From: Neofusicoccum parvum | Taxonomy: Eukaryota; Ascomycota; Dothideomycetes; Botryosphaeriales; Botryosphaeriaceae | Assembly: GCA_020912385.1 (NCBI GenBank) | Contig: CP087210.1 | Coordinates: forward strand, 496,001 to 560,000 | Length of the DNA stretch: 64,000 nt | Reading direction: 5' to 3' | In this document: one piece after another, positions 53,493 to 64,000 of the stretch | Layout of the letters: every line of letters begins with the position of its first letter | Numbering within the stretch: position 1 is the first letter of the stretch | Made by a program: the position numbers and the translations under genes | Notes under the pieces: generated by a model | Database searches by the model: none | Told to the model about the DNA's origin: nothing | The model's input: the letters and a program-made list of their open reading frames with translations, nothing else

Positions 53493-55608
53493 ATGCCCAA
53501 CATGGCCGTCTCTATCGCCATGCCCTGGACCGACGGCGAGCGCACCATGCAGGACCTTCTCCGGGTCCCGCCCGACGACAATCCCACCTCGTCCTTCCTC
53601 ACGCCGCAAGCCGCCGCCATGCTGACGCGCGCCCCCCTTCTCGCTCTCGGCGCTGTCGACGCTGACGGCCGCCCCTGGGCCACTGTCTGGGGCGGTGAGA
53701 CTGGTTTCTCTCAGCCGCTGGGGAACTCCATCATCGGCATTCGTAGCCCGGTGGACAGGCGCTTCGATCCCGTGGTCCAGGCCCTGGTGGATGGGAAGGT
53801 GGATGGGGAGGTTGTGAAGGAGGAGGGCAGAGGAAGGATGGTGGCAGGCCTGCCCATTGATTTGGTGACGAGGAAGAGGGTGAAGATTTATGGGAGGATG
53901 ATGGTGGCGAGCTTGGCGAAGCTCGGGGAAGCACAGGAGGGCGAGGGGGGAAAGAAAGATGGCGGCGATGACGCGGTGGGGCAAATGCAAGTGGTGATGA
54001 ATGTTGAGCAGAGTCTTGGTGAGTACGCCCCTTGTGATAAGATCATTCTACCAAGTGCTGCAATATTCAAGAATGTATACCCTAAGTCGAAGTGTTTATC
54101 AATCTCTTTTTCTTTCATTAATTGCTCTACGTCTGAACATCTTATTTTTCTACTCTCATACTCCGTTTGAAGCTCATGTTCATCACTAACACGTGTTCAC
54201 AGGGAACTGCCCAAAGTACCTGAACTCCAGGAAAATCACACCTGCCACGGCTCAACCAGAGTTAATATCCGACTCTCCCATCCTCTCCTCCGAAGCCCGC
54301 GCCGTTATCGCCAAAGCCGACCTTTTCTTCATTTCCAGCACCAACTCCACCCATGACATGGACGTCAACCACCGCGGCGGACCTACTGGTTTCGTCCGTA
54401 TCCTCCCCTCGGACTCTCCCTCCTCCCCTACCACCCTCGTCTACCCCGAATACTCCGGCAACCGCTACTACTCAACTGTCGGCAACATGCACACCACGCC
54501 CCTCGCCGGCCTCTGCATTCCGGACTTCACAACCGGCACCGTCCTCTACGCCACCGGCACGACCACCATCCAAGTCGGCGCCGCCGCCTCCGCCCTCCTC
54601 CCGCGCTCCAACCTCACCATCTCCATCACCCTCACCTCCGCCCGCCTCGTCCGCCACGGCCTCTCCTTCCGCGGCAGCCCCGCGCCCGGCGTGGGCAGCG
54701 CCGCCGCCGAACTCGTCTCCCCCACCACAATCGGCATGTCGCCCTACAACCCTCCAGTACGCCTCCTCGCCGCCGAAGGCAACCTCCTCTCCAGCGTGAC
54801 CGCGGCGGTCCCCTCGCTCACCGCGACCCTGACGCGCAAAACACTCCTCACCCCAGACGTCGCGCGCCTCACGTTCACGCTCTCAACCCCGACCGCCGTC
54901 CAGCCGGGCCAGTGGGTCGCGCTGGACGCGTCGGGCGAGCTGTCCATCGGCTACAGCCACATGCGCAACGACGACCCGACCAGCCTGAACGACGACTTCA
55001 TCCGCACCTTCACCGTCACCGGCGCGTCCGCCTGGGGCAGCAGTGCTCCAACCCCCCTCCCGCCCAGCGCCGCCTTCGACGTCACCGTCCGCCGCCACGG
55101 CCCCGTCACCGCGCTCCTGCTCGCCGCCAGCGACCGCGCCGGCCTCGAGCTGGCCGTGCGCGGCTTCGGCGGCGAGTTCCGCGTGCCGCTGGAGGAGGAC
55201 GAGAACGAGGACGCGGTCGTGCCGTTCGTTGCCGGTGGCGTCGGCATCACTCCGCTGCTGGCTGAGCTGGCGCATGGGCTTGATGCTGCCCGTGTCGCGC
55301 TGTTCTGGACGCTGAGGGCGGGCGACGCGGCGCTGGTGAGGGAGGTGCTGGGGGCGTATCCGGGGTTGGCTGGGAGGGCGCGGGTGTTTGTGACGGGGGT
55401 GAAGGAGGGGGAGGGGAAGGATGTGGTTGAGGGGTTGCAGGGGGTGGGGGCGGTGGTGGAGTGCAGGCGGTTGGGTAGAGGGGATTTGGTGGATGGAGGC
55501 GTGGAGAGTGCGAGGTGGTATTTGTGCGCGGGGACGCCGTTGAGGAAGCAGGTCGTGGGATGGTTGGAGGGGAAGGGGGAGGTGTTGTTTGAGGATTTTA
55601 ACTTTTAG
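53493..55608 (+). CDS. Fused PNPOx-like split-barrel / ferredoxin-reductase-type oxidoreductase
   Basis: Exons 53493-54018 and 54203-55608 give 643 residues; the 184-nt intron is the longest in the window. Residues 1-320 are a flavin split barrel of the pyridoxamine-phosphate-oxidase type: FLTPQAAAMLTRAPLLALG, GRPWATVWGGETGF, YSGNRYYSTVGNMHTTPLAGL. Residues ~380-640 form an FR-type FAD/NAD(P) module: RKTLLTPDVARLTFTL, QPGQWVAL, DDFIRTFTVTG, VRRHGPVTALLL, FVAGGVGITPLLAEL and LCAGTPLRKQVVGWL. No 2Fe-2S ligands are present at the C-terminus. Similar fusions occur in filamentous fungi as uncharacterised oxidoreductases. The architecture suggests reduction of a flavin in the split barrel by NAD(P)H through the FAD module; the acceptor is unknown. 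Confidence 0.86.
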
Positions 55609-57338
55609 TCGAGCGAGGATTAAAAGTAAAAGCATTTAAAATTCGTTTTAGTTCGAATACTCCAAGATCTCTATCGTACCAGCAGAAACCCAAACAAACC
55701 TCACCATATAAAATCAAGCCAAACCCGTCATCCAGGATACTCATACTGTATCGACGTCAACAATGTCTGACCCCGTTATGTGGTGTATTTGACGTTCCAA
55801 CATCGACAATGTGTTTGAAGACCCAGAAGTTTTAAACAAGAAATGGAATAGCCGCCTCTCGCACCTTTCTCTCTCGGAGTCTCCGCCAGGACGCTGACGA
55901 CCTTGACGCATCTTTCAAACCCTTCAGCCTAGTCCGATAAATGCAGGCCATCCACTATGAGATAGAAGGGATGCCAGACGCTGTCAAGAAGTCTTCTCAG
56001 TAAATTGACGGCTCTGCCCCATGTCTGCGCACTTTTGTCCAGTGACATCAATACGGCGACAGCCCCGTTTGTGTCATGCAGAGGTGCAAAAGTACGAAAT
56101 GAAATGGGTCTCGGCTATCGAAGCAACTTCTTTGCTTTCGGAATCCGCCATCTCCACAGTACTTCTCAGCTGCGTGTTCCAGGGATCTGGTTTTCCTAAG
56201 CGGACTAAGAGCCCATGACACCGTTGATCGAGTTTGAGGTAAATTCTGTGCTATAGGCTGGATACCGGCTGTTCTAGTACCTGTAGCGCTGCATTTGGGC
56301 ATTCTATAGTCGTATTTCGTTGACCTCTTTGCTTATAGCTGCAATCATAGCAAATATTTCTGAGACTATCTAATGTTCCATATCCTTGATTTGGCTCGTG
56401 ATGTTGGCTGCCTCTATGCACCGGCCGACTTGCCAAAGAGATTTGCAGTCCATATTCATTTGCAATTGATGATATCGATTCGGATATAACAGACACCAAT
56501 CTAATCGCGTTAAACCTCTCAACATCAAATCACATTCACACACACCACCGAGGTGAATTTGCACGCCAGATTTTCATTTTCAACCTACAACAAATCAAAA
56601 GAAAAGATAACCACCATTGATAGCTAGGCCTAAGTGCCACGTAAACAAGGTAATCGTACAGCCCAACACCCCACCCATTTTCTCCTTTAATCCAGAGCTG
56701 GTCTCTCGCCATACGCTACTGTCCTCCCTTCGGTTGGACGAATGGAGGACTACGAAAGAGAAGAAAGAAGTCGGACAACACCAATCGCCTCTCTTGACCT
56801 CAAGTGGGAGAGAGAAAGGAGATTTCTGATGTGTTGAACAGGAACAAATAAAAACCTCCGCCGAGCCCCTTTTTATGGCATCCATAGAAGGAAGAGAGCA
56901 GGATGGGGAAATAGCACGAGAGAAATGTCTGAATGCTGAGAAGGAGCAAATAGTCATTTTTCTTCTTCTGCTTACACCAAGGTAATCCAGTAGTGCGTCG
57001 TAGCTCCACGAGAAATGGGCGCGAAGAAACTGATAGTGGTCTTATTTTGGTCCGCGAATGAAAGGGTTTTTGTTGTATAACCCACCAACAAAGCGGCCCA
57101 GGCATGAGAAAGAGATGGCATCCAGCGTGTCATTCGTGGGATGCATGCAGGTGAAGTGAGGGATCTGCGGAGTATCCTAAGGAATAACCAACTTTTGTCG
57201 TCGTTTTTCGTCTCGCATGCCTTTTTGGGAATGTATTCCATAGGAGCAGAAATCCAATCAAGTTGTGCGCCTGCTCGGGTATTAGACTCCTTCATGCTCG
57301 CTCCTCATTCAATAAATTATCCCGTCACAGAAGCCTGC
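55609..57338. other. Long convergent 3'-3' intergenic region
   Basis: 1.73 kb between two converging genes, where no promoter is needed. It is AT-rich in parts (55620-55720 and 56440-56620). Small ORFs on both strands, such as 56595-56957, show no domain. A transcribed non-coding RNA or an undetected short gene is possible. Confidence 0.45.
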
Positions 57339-60040
57339 TCAATTCTGATCTTTTGGTCTGTTGAGCTCCTGCATCAGCACTTGGAAATTATCTCTTGCAG
57401 CTGGAACTGCTTCGAGAACATGCTTCAACCCAATCAGCGAGTCCTCCTTCATCGCGTCACCTGAGTATTGTAGCATCGTCCGCACGACAGGCGCATCGAT
57501 GAACTGGCCAAGGATCCGCGATGCCATCTCATGCAAGTGCGGTGGCACTGGGGGCGGACTTTGCTGGCCCATCTGCGGTGGAAAAGGCGGCATAGGTTGA
57601 TGTTGAGGTGCTGGGACGTGAGGAGGATAACCCTGAGGATGTTGGTAGGACGGAGGGGGTCCTCCAAACGGAGGCATCTGATTGACGGGGGATGCGCCGG
57701 CAGGGTGGTGTTGAGGCTGTTGCGGATACGCGCCATGCATCTGTGGTGGGTACGCATTCGTAGGGGTAGCAGCAGTCGGCGTGGGTGCTTGAGGTGTAGC
57801 CCCTTGAGCGGGGGCCATGTGAGGACCATTGTTCGCAGGGAAACCTCCAGTCGCGTCTAATTGCAAGGGTGTTCCTTGCGAAGAATTCGGCTCGCTGGTG
57901 CGGACTACCAGCATGAGCAATAGCATGTTATCGGGCCGCGGGTTCTCAATTGTGACGTTGGTGAGCAAGTCGATGCATACTGGAAGTGGACCAGCACCAG
58001 CAGGGATGGGGATGAGGTAGACGTCGCGGACCTTGTCATGTCTGCTACCGCCGATAACGCCCCAACGGCTCTTAGGGAAGAAGTAGTTGAACACATTATC
58101 GTAGGTTGTCTTGCTCGCCTGATCTTCCGGGGTAAGTGATAGGATAGCAACATCATGGTAAATGCTGCCGCGCATGCCCTGGATGTACTCCTCGGTCTTG
58201 GCCATATCAATACGGCCATTGACTTCGGTGGGATTTGGAATCAGCTGATGATATGGCATGAGCTGACCGACATCACCGCCTCCCGCAAAGCGGCCGACAA
58301 CCTTGAACGCGCCTTGATTGGGCATGTATACCTCGCCCCTCCACTTGATGGTCTCGTCAGTGGGCGAGTACGACTGTTCCTCGTTGTCGTCATCTTTCAG
58401 AAGGCGATCAATTTCTGGATCTTCTTCAGGCCCTGACGGTTGCGGCTGCTGTATCGAGCTCTGGCGACGGTGTTGCTGCTTGCGTGTGGTGGCCTCGTTC
58501 GGGCTTTGCACCTTTGCCCAGACTGAGTTGACATCGAAGTTAGTTGATGACTGCCGGCGTGGTCCTGTATCGACGTGAAGAGGTCGCGGGCCTTCACCGA
58601 CGCCTTCCGGTAGTTCCACGCCTTGCATGGGGCTGCCTCCTCTTGAGGTGGGAGAACGCTGGTCTTTATCGGCCTGGCTCTCCCTGCGGATCGGAGGGGC
58701 AAACGCAGGTTCCTCCGCCGCTGCGCGCTCGTCACCATCCTCAATGAATTCCTCGCCCTTATGAGTCTTGCGAATGCGAGTGGGTCCGCCCTCGTTTACC
58801 AGGATGGACTGCTTCTCGGCTTGTTCCTTCATGATGGCGTCTTGGCGCTTCTGTTCTTCGTTGGCCATGTCTTCGGCAGACATGGTAGCAAGCTGTTCCG
58901 CAGAGAGGGAGCCATTGAGTAGCTGGATCAGAAGAGAGTGATTCCGCGGAAGATTGGCAATAATGTCTCTGAACTGTTGCGCGTACGCACCAGGACCTGC
59001 AGGGTGATGCTTCAGCATCGCAGCCTCGACATCCATGGCAAGACGCGTGCCCACAGAGTCAGGCGTCTCGCCGTCAGGCATCTTATAGTCCTGTTTCGAA
59101 GCCTCCCTGATGAGCTTGACAAGATCGCCACGTAGCTTGCTTGCCACGCGTTTCCGGTCGTCGGGCAGGTCTTCCACGCTGCCGGGCCGCGTCGGGGTTG
59201 TCGGTGCAGGCTCATCCGACTTCTTCTGCTGCGTAGACTTGCGGCGCTTGGGAATCGAGTCCTCAGAGGCTTCTGACCGTCTCTTGACAGACGGCGTGGG
59301 TTCCGTGGGGCTCTTAACCTAGATGAAACTGTCAGTGTCGAGCAGAACCAGCTGGATGGATTATTGAAGCTCACCTCTGCGCTGCCATTGGCACCCGGCT
59401 CCTCGACTTCGGGCTTCTGCTGCGGCGTGGGAGCAGGGCTTGACTGCTGCTTGGGGGTAACAGGGTCCTCTCCGGCAGCTGCGCGGATTTCGCTCTGGCG
59501 CGACTTCCGGCTGCTTTTCTTGCCCTTCTTCGATTTGGTCTTCTTCTCCTCCAGCCGAACCTCCCAGATCTTCACGCCATCTTTGAGCGCTTGTACTGTA
59601 TCCTGGTGACCGTCCGGGTTGCATTGCTCGCAGAGGTAGCTGTCGGGCTGCTTCTTGGGGTCCTCAGTCAGGCCCATGCAGTCGTTGTGCTGCCAGGCGT
59701 CGCACTTGTCGCAGCAGATCATCATCCTGCCACCCTCGTCATCGTCATCGGAGCCGCATATGCAGCGGATGATGGCATCGGCGTCGCCATTGTCGTCGGG
59801 CTCGGGTTCTGTTTCCTTCTTGGTGCTCTTTTTGGTAGTGCTCTTGCGTTTGGACGGGACGGGCGTCTCGGGAAGGTCGCGGTCTTTGGTGTGCTGGCCC
59901 TTGGTGGCCCGACCGGATCTGCGGATCTCCTCTGAAGGCTGTTAGCTGTGTCGCGTGCGAGCTTGGGGAGTGGTGGGTGTGCGTGGCGCTGTCGTCGGTG
60001 GGCAGACGCGCGCGCATGTGGTGGCGTGCTTACCAGCCAT
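57339..60040 (-). CDS. BYE1: Bye1-like transcription elongation factor (PHD, TFIIS central domain, SPOC)
   Basis: Exons 60040-60034, 59931-59375 and 59318-57339 give 847 residues. The first exon is seven bases (ATGGCTG); the following intron has a GTAAGC donor and a CTAAC branch site, and joins to give [19 protein letters not shown] finger lies at about 58-107 ([33 protein letters not shown]). A basic, Lys-rich segment follows. The TFIIS central-like domain (about 236-350) holds [17 protein letters not shown], and the SPOC domain (about 517-690) starts [15 protein letters not shown] and ends with LLLMLVV. A Pro/Gln/His-rich tail precedes a conserved C-terminal helix. Yeast Bye1 binds H3K4me3 through the PHD and RNA polymerase II through the TFIIS-like domain; this one should do likewise in the nucleus. 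Confidence 0.93.
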
Positions 60041-60730
60041 GGTGGACGTTGGGGCTCACGCGTCACGGACAAGAAAGGGCGTTCGGCGGCGTGTTGGATT
60101 GGGCTCAAGAGCGCGACGCGCTGGGCTTCACAGGTTGCTACTATGGACTGAAGATGCTGCTGGCGCGAGACACGGCCTGCGGGCGGGCACAAAAAAACAG
60201 ACAGCCAAGCGGCGCAGCTACGACGAACGCCTTCCCCTCCTTCCCTGCCTGCCGGCGGTGTCGGTGGCGCGGGCGGTCTCAGCTTGGTTGATGCTGCGTG
60301 CCCTTTGCTCGCGCGATGCGATCAGAGCGCGCTCGCCAAGCCCTGCCACCAGCGTGCTCGCGTGCGCGACGGGCTCGTCGGGGCGCCTGGCGGTGAAATT
60401 AGTGCGGAGAGGGCCTGCAGCAGTGCGCGACGGCGATTGCGATGGGCCGAGGACGGAGCGGGCGCGTGGTGTTTGGCGTTGGAGGGTGGGATGTGCAGAA
60501 TGTTGACGCGCGATGGGATGAAGCTGCGGCGGGCGGAAGGTGGAGAAATGCTGGCGCCCACGTGACCGGCATGGGCGCCGGCAGACGCCGGTCGAAGAAG
60601 GCTGGCACGGCAAGCTCTGTGCTGCCAGCTGCTGCCCGCGTCACCACCCTTGACCGCCGCAGCTCCCAGCTCCCTGTCGAGCCACTCCACCCTCCCAGCT
60701 CCACACCCGCAACCCGTCCCAGGTGCCACC
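60041..60730. promoter_or_regulatory. Divergent promoter region, BYE1 / CCDC16-like
   Basis: 690 bp between start codons, very GC-rich. No TATA box. The + strand start at 60731 sits in GCCACCATGG, a close match to the Kozak sequence. Confidence 0.5.
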
Positions 60731-61531
60731 ATGGCCGACGTCCGCGCCATGCTGCGCGCAGAACGCGCTGCCCGCAACCAGCCGCCCGCCCGTAAGCCCG
60801 CCAAACCTGCCGCCCCGCCCGCCAGCAAAAATCTCAAGCGGAAAGCCGCCGACGAGGACGACGAGGACGACTGGGACCCCGCCGCAAAGCGCCCCAGGGG
60901 CTCGCCCGGAGACGCGCTGCCAGACGGCTTCTTCGATCCTGGTGCAGAGCCCCAGCCCGAGTCTAGGTCTGCCATCGAGTCGACGCAGTTCACTTCGCGC
61001 CCCGCATCCCACGAGTCTCTCACCACCACGGCGCAACCCACCTTGCCGGAGCCCGCCCCTGCCGCGACTATCGATACCCAGCAAGCCGAGCCTGACGCGG
61101 TCGATGAAGACGAATGGGCAGCCTTCGAGCGTGAGGTCGCCGCCTCGCCGCCGCCGCAGCCCTCGGCGCTGGCAGCCATTAGCTCAGCCGCAACGATCGA
61201 GGCAAAGCCCATGACTGCTGAGGAGCTTGCAGCGCACGCTAGGGAGGAGCAGAGCGCGCAAAGGAGCAGACGCGAGGAGGAGATGGAGGCTGAGAAGGAA
61301 GAGGCTGTGCGGCACTTGGAGGAGGAGTTTGACGAAATGGAGGAGTTGGAGCAGAGGGTGCAACGACTCCGGGCACAAAGGGAAGCTCTACGCCAGGCAA
61401 GAGGAAAGTCTGAGGAGCATCATGCGGAAGAAGTGCCAAAGAAAGCTGCTGAGGAAGAAGAAGACGATGATGACAGTGAGGGCGACCTCGATGACGAAGA
61501 CTTCGACGACTGGAGGTTTAGGGGGGTTTGA
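60731..61531 (+). CDS. Acidic coiled-coil protein, ZNF830/CCDC16-like but without the C2H2 finger
   Basis: A single exon of 266 residues. MADVRAMLRAERAAR matches the start of ZNF830/CCDC16-type splicing-related proteins; in those proteins a C2H2 finger follows, but here a Pro/Ala/Lys-rich linker leads at once to LKRKAADEDDEDDW and LPDGFFDPG, also reminiscent of the family. The second half has DEDEWAAFEREVAA, the charged coiled coil REEEMEAEKEEAVRHLEEEF and a long acidic tail ending DFDDWRFRGV. No cysteine exists anywhere in the protein, so a finger is truly absent from this ORF. ZNF830 works with the spliceosome. Homology is inferred from the ends only, and alternative family membership is possible. 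Confidence 0.65.
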   Translation: MADVRAMLRAERAARNQPPARKPAKPAAPPASKNLKRKAADEDDEDDWDPAAKRPRGSPGDALPDGFFDPGAEPQPESRSAIESTQFTSRPASHESLTTTAQPTLPEPAPAATIDTQQAEPDAVDEDEWAAFEREVAASPPPQPSALAAISSAATIEAKPMTAEELAAHAREEQSAQRSRREEEMEAEKEEAVRHLEEEFDEMEELEQRVQRLRAQREALRQARGKSEEHHAEEVPKKAAEEEEDDDDSEGDLDDEDFDDWRFRGV

Positions 61532-62162
61532 GAGAGACTCGTTGGTGGCACATCTTCTTTAGGAGCTTTTAAGTGCATCCACCGGCGTCAGGAATCACGG
61601 AACTCGACATTAGCGATCATTGCAGCATCTTGGCTTTCGCCAAACACCTGGTTTCTTTCAGCAACCAAAACCCGCCGAACTGTTTTCGGCTTGTACGATA
61701 TACGTGTACGATCGGATACGACGTTGGCATTCATGACTCGCCGCAGGAGTTGATGCGGTTATTACCCTAGAGCCAAGGCTCTGAAATGCAACGCTGCGTT
61801 GTTTGAACGACGAGCAGTGGAGATGCACGAATACATCAGTTATCCACTTTATGGATTCGACTCACGTTTATCCTGCGGCACTATCAGTGTCCATCAAGTA
61901 GCTGTCCAATCTGCCACGCAGTGACTGATCAGCCTGTATACGTGTCCATGCAATCTTCCCGCTTTTATTTACAGTGACCCTTGATTTGTTTTCCCTTCCC
62001 TCCTAACTCACGGCCCGCCGCATGTTTGTACTGGTATATTCAGGCACTGTCGTTCTGATGATACGTGTACAAGGTAAGCGCGAGACCTACTCAACATGGC
62101 AGAACCATCTGGTCCATTTGGACTATTAAGGACCATGTGGAAGTAGGCGTACTATTCAAATG

Positions 62163-62191
62163 ATACTATTTGCAGTCCATTTCAATAGTAT
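62163..62191. repeat. Small inverted repeat (8-bp arms)
   Basis: ATACTATT (62163-62170) and its reverse complement AATAGTAT (62184-62191) flank a 13-nt loop. A related TACTATTCAAATG stretch lies just upstream at about 62149. It could be a terminator-like or binding structure, or chance. Confidence 0.5.
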
Positions 62192-63260
62192 GAGGCCTTC
62201 TGGGTTGAGAAAAGACTTACAGCAACACAACGCCCACATCATTCATCGCGGAAAACCCCCATCTGATTGCAACGGCTTCATTACTCGAAACTCGCCGAAC
62301 AAGCCCCATAAGTCACTGCACTGGTTTCCGATTGAATGCACTACCTGTGAGTGAGTCCCAACGTCCTGTCAGACCAGCGTAGCAGCTCAGGGTCCTCCAA
62401 TCACGATCGGCGACTAGGGGGGAAAAGAGTTATTCCCTATAGAAGTCATAACATATCTCATAGGTACATCACAACGCGATACAAATAGTCAAGTATCCGC
62501 AAAGGTAAAGTAGAGTATTAGAAAACTACTAAGACTTTTCTTTCCGGACACCATCCCTCCGCCTCAGCTCTCGGGAAAAGACGAAGGGTTCGAGTACAAG
62601 GGCACTGCACCATTCGAAAGAAAGCTTTGGAACACCCGACACTTTTCTATCTGAACGCCCTCTACTCTCTATTGTCTCGACATTCTGACAGCCTCCGATG
62701 CTAGCAACATAGATGAGCCGGCATTTCATTCGAGCGGAGCTGGAACGCGAAACACCACACCAGTATCAGCTCTGGTTGCTATTACAGAGCTCCTTCTCGG
62801 ATTCTGTCATCCAAGTCTGACTTTATGATTCTCCGACAAAGCCTTGTGTGTCAAGGGGACGTTGGACCTCAACCACGGCAGGAGGCTGCGCGTGGTATGT
62901 CAACTCCAATCGTGCATGACCGGTAGAAGGGGTGAATGAACGGGTCGGAGCCACGGTCACTGGAGTAAGTAAGATCGAGATATATATCCGTCGAGGTTTT
63001 TCTTGAATTAGGATCTTAGCCATAACGTTGCAGTCGAGCTTTGTAGTGCTAAATTGAAGGTTTCGTAGCTTTATTGTGGCAAAGTGCATCTAAGTACACT
63101 CTATAGAGACTTTGGTTCAGGTTGAACGAGGCTATCGTAGAAGGGGATGGGTCATACTGTCGTCGGTCTCGAGAGAATAAGTGCCATTGTTGTCGTACTT
63201 GCCTACATCTGGCATGCGGTCATAAGTAGCGCGTGATGAACGGCGATGGAATATCTTGGT

Positions 63261-63281
63261 GGGAGAACATCATGTTCTCCC
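63261..63281. repeat. Near-perfect palindrome, 10-bp arms with one-base centre
   Basis: GGGAGAACAT (63261-63270), one C, then its exact reverse complement ATGTTCTCCC (63272-63281). By base composition one expects well under one such site per 64 kb, so it may be a binding site for a dimeric protein. No gene is assigned within 1.5 kb. Confidence 0.7.
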
Positions 63282-64000
63282 TTTGAGGATGTATGTGCAG
63301 CACCGGAGAGGATGAATTGCATGTCACAGAAGACAACTTGGAGAGTTCTTCCTCACACTCCGGTAGACAATTGATGCCGGAACAGCTTTCCAATGCAAAA
63401 CAGATCAATCCATTCCCTTACGCAATGCCTCTGACAACCTGAAAATCACAATCACCACGTTCGTATGTCTATCTACACAACCAGGGGCAAAACCTCGAAT
63501 TCGTCTATGATGCTATGGCGCCGCATCTTCATTGTCTGTCCTCGGACAAAAGAACCCCAATATTGAAGGGATCAGGGATGATACAATGATAGGCCCCGTA
63601 TTTCTCCCTCAAGCTGTTCCGCACGCTGCAGGGACACGAAGCAAGGCACAGCGCCAAAGGCACAGACATCACACTTGGCAAAGAGGAGTGGCCGAAACGG
63701 TACACACGGAGATAATGAACAACAACGTCCCGCGGAAGGGAGCGTCGATCCGCGGATTTAGCTGGCGGTGAGCGCGGTAGCGACGCAGGGAAGAGCGTCT
63801 CGTGGCGGCCGGCGGTCAGTCTTGCAGATGTGTGATTCAGGTTGTGGCCTCATTCCACCGGTCGGCAACCCACATACACATCAAACACGGGGTGGTGGGC
63901 GTTGGATGTCGTAACCGCCGGCGGGCGCTCCGGTAAGACAGGCATCGCAGATTGTTTCCTTTTCCCGAAACGTTTTTTTGTGTGGAGGGATGGGCGGGGA

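Larger units (their letters stand above)
61532..64000. other. Right-hand end of window: no supported gene
   Basis: 2.47 kb. Several small open frames on the - strand (about 62529-62729, 62823-63089, 63220-63408) have ATGs but no domain and no obvious intron chain linking them. A perfect 10-bp inverted repeat and a small hairpin are listed separately. The last 250 bp turn GC-rich, as if a promoter or gene beyond the window edge were near. Confidence 0.45.

Noticed and set aside
62529..63408. Multi-exon gene on the - strand joining three small ORFs
   Set aside because: No splice sites join them in a common frame with recognisable protein sequence.

Overview
The window is nuclear DNA of a filamentous ascomycete (Pezizomycotina). 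Most genes are split by introns of 45-80 nt with GTRNGT-like donors, CTAAC or CTGAC branch sites and CAG or TAG acceptors. The products are typical fungal families: Mam3, Bye1, a HET-domain protein, a fungal C2H2 orphan and a two-domain glyoxalase I. The compact layout and short introns would suit a dothideomycete, but that is an impression, not a proof. I placed 24 protein genes. The spliced exons were joined by hand and most keep one frame from ATG to stop; two genes have an unresolved junction or 3' end (12762-13993 and 31967-32687). I saw no rRNA, tRNA, CRISPR array or intact transposon.

Layout. 1-10 kb is a housekeeping block: a PhzF-like protein cut by the left edge, mitochondrial BCKDH E1-beta, a Mam3/CNNM transporter-like protein, URI1/Bud27, and the TFIIH subunit Tfb3 divergent from URI1. 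10-20 kb holds a small basic orphan, an NmrA-like reductase, a hydroxyacid-oxoacid transhydrogenase and a seven-TM orphan. 20-26 kb holds three TATA-box genes with small-molecule or detoxification roles: a RidA protein, an alpha/beta hydrolase and an Old Yellow Enzyme. 27-35 kb holds a 921-residue C2H2 protein, a small mitochondrial protein, a roadblock-fold protein and glyoxalase I. 35-46 kb holds D-3-phosphoglycerate dehydrogenase, a 2.8-kb stretch without genes, a Gre2-like reductase and a large Uls1-like SNF2 ATPase. 46-56 kb is the most accessory-looking part: a HET-domain protein with predicted membrane segments, a convergent HerA/FtsK-type P-loop ATPase, a MARVEL-like protein and a fused split-barrel/ferredoxin-reductase flavoprotein. 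57-61.5 kb holds Bye1 and a divergent acidic coiled-coil protein resembling ZNF830/CCDC16 without its zinc finger. The last 2.5 kb has no supported gene.

How the genes fit together. There is no clear biosynthetic cluster or operon-like system. Several divergent pairs probably share promoters: BCKDH/Mam3, URI1/Tfb3, roadblock/GLO1 and Bye1/CCDC16-like. URI1, Tfb3, Bye1 and the SNF2 protein all act on transcription or chromatin, but they are too dispersed to be called a cluster. The best candidates for undescribed biology are the HerA-like ATPase, the membrane-anchored HET protein facing it, the fused flavoprotein and the seven-TM orphan. A functional link between the ATPase and the HET protein rests only on adjacency.
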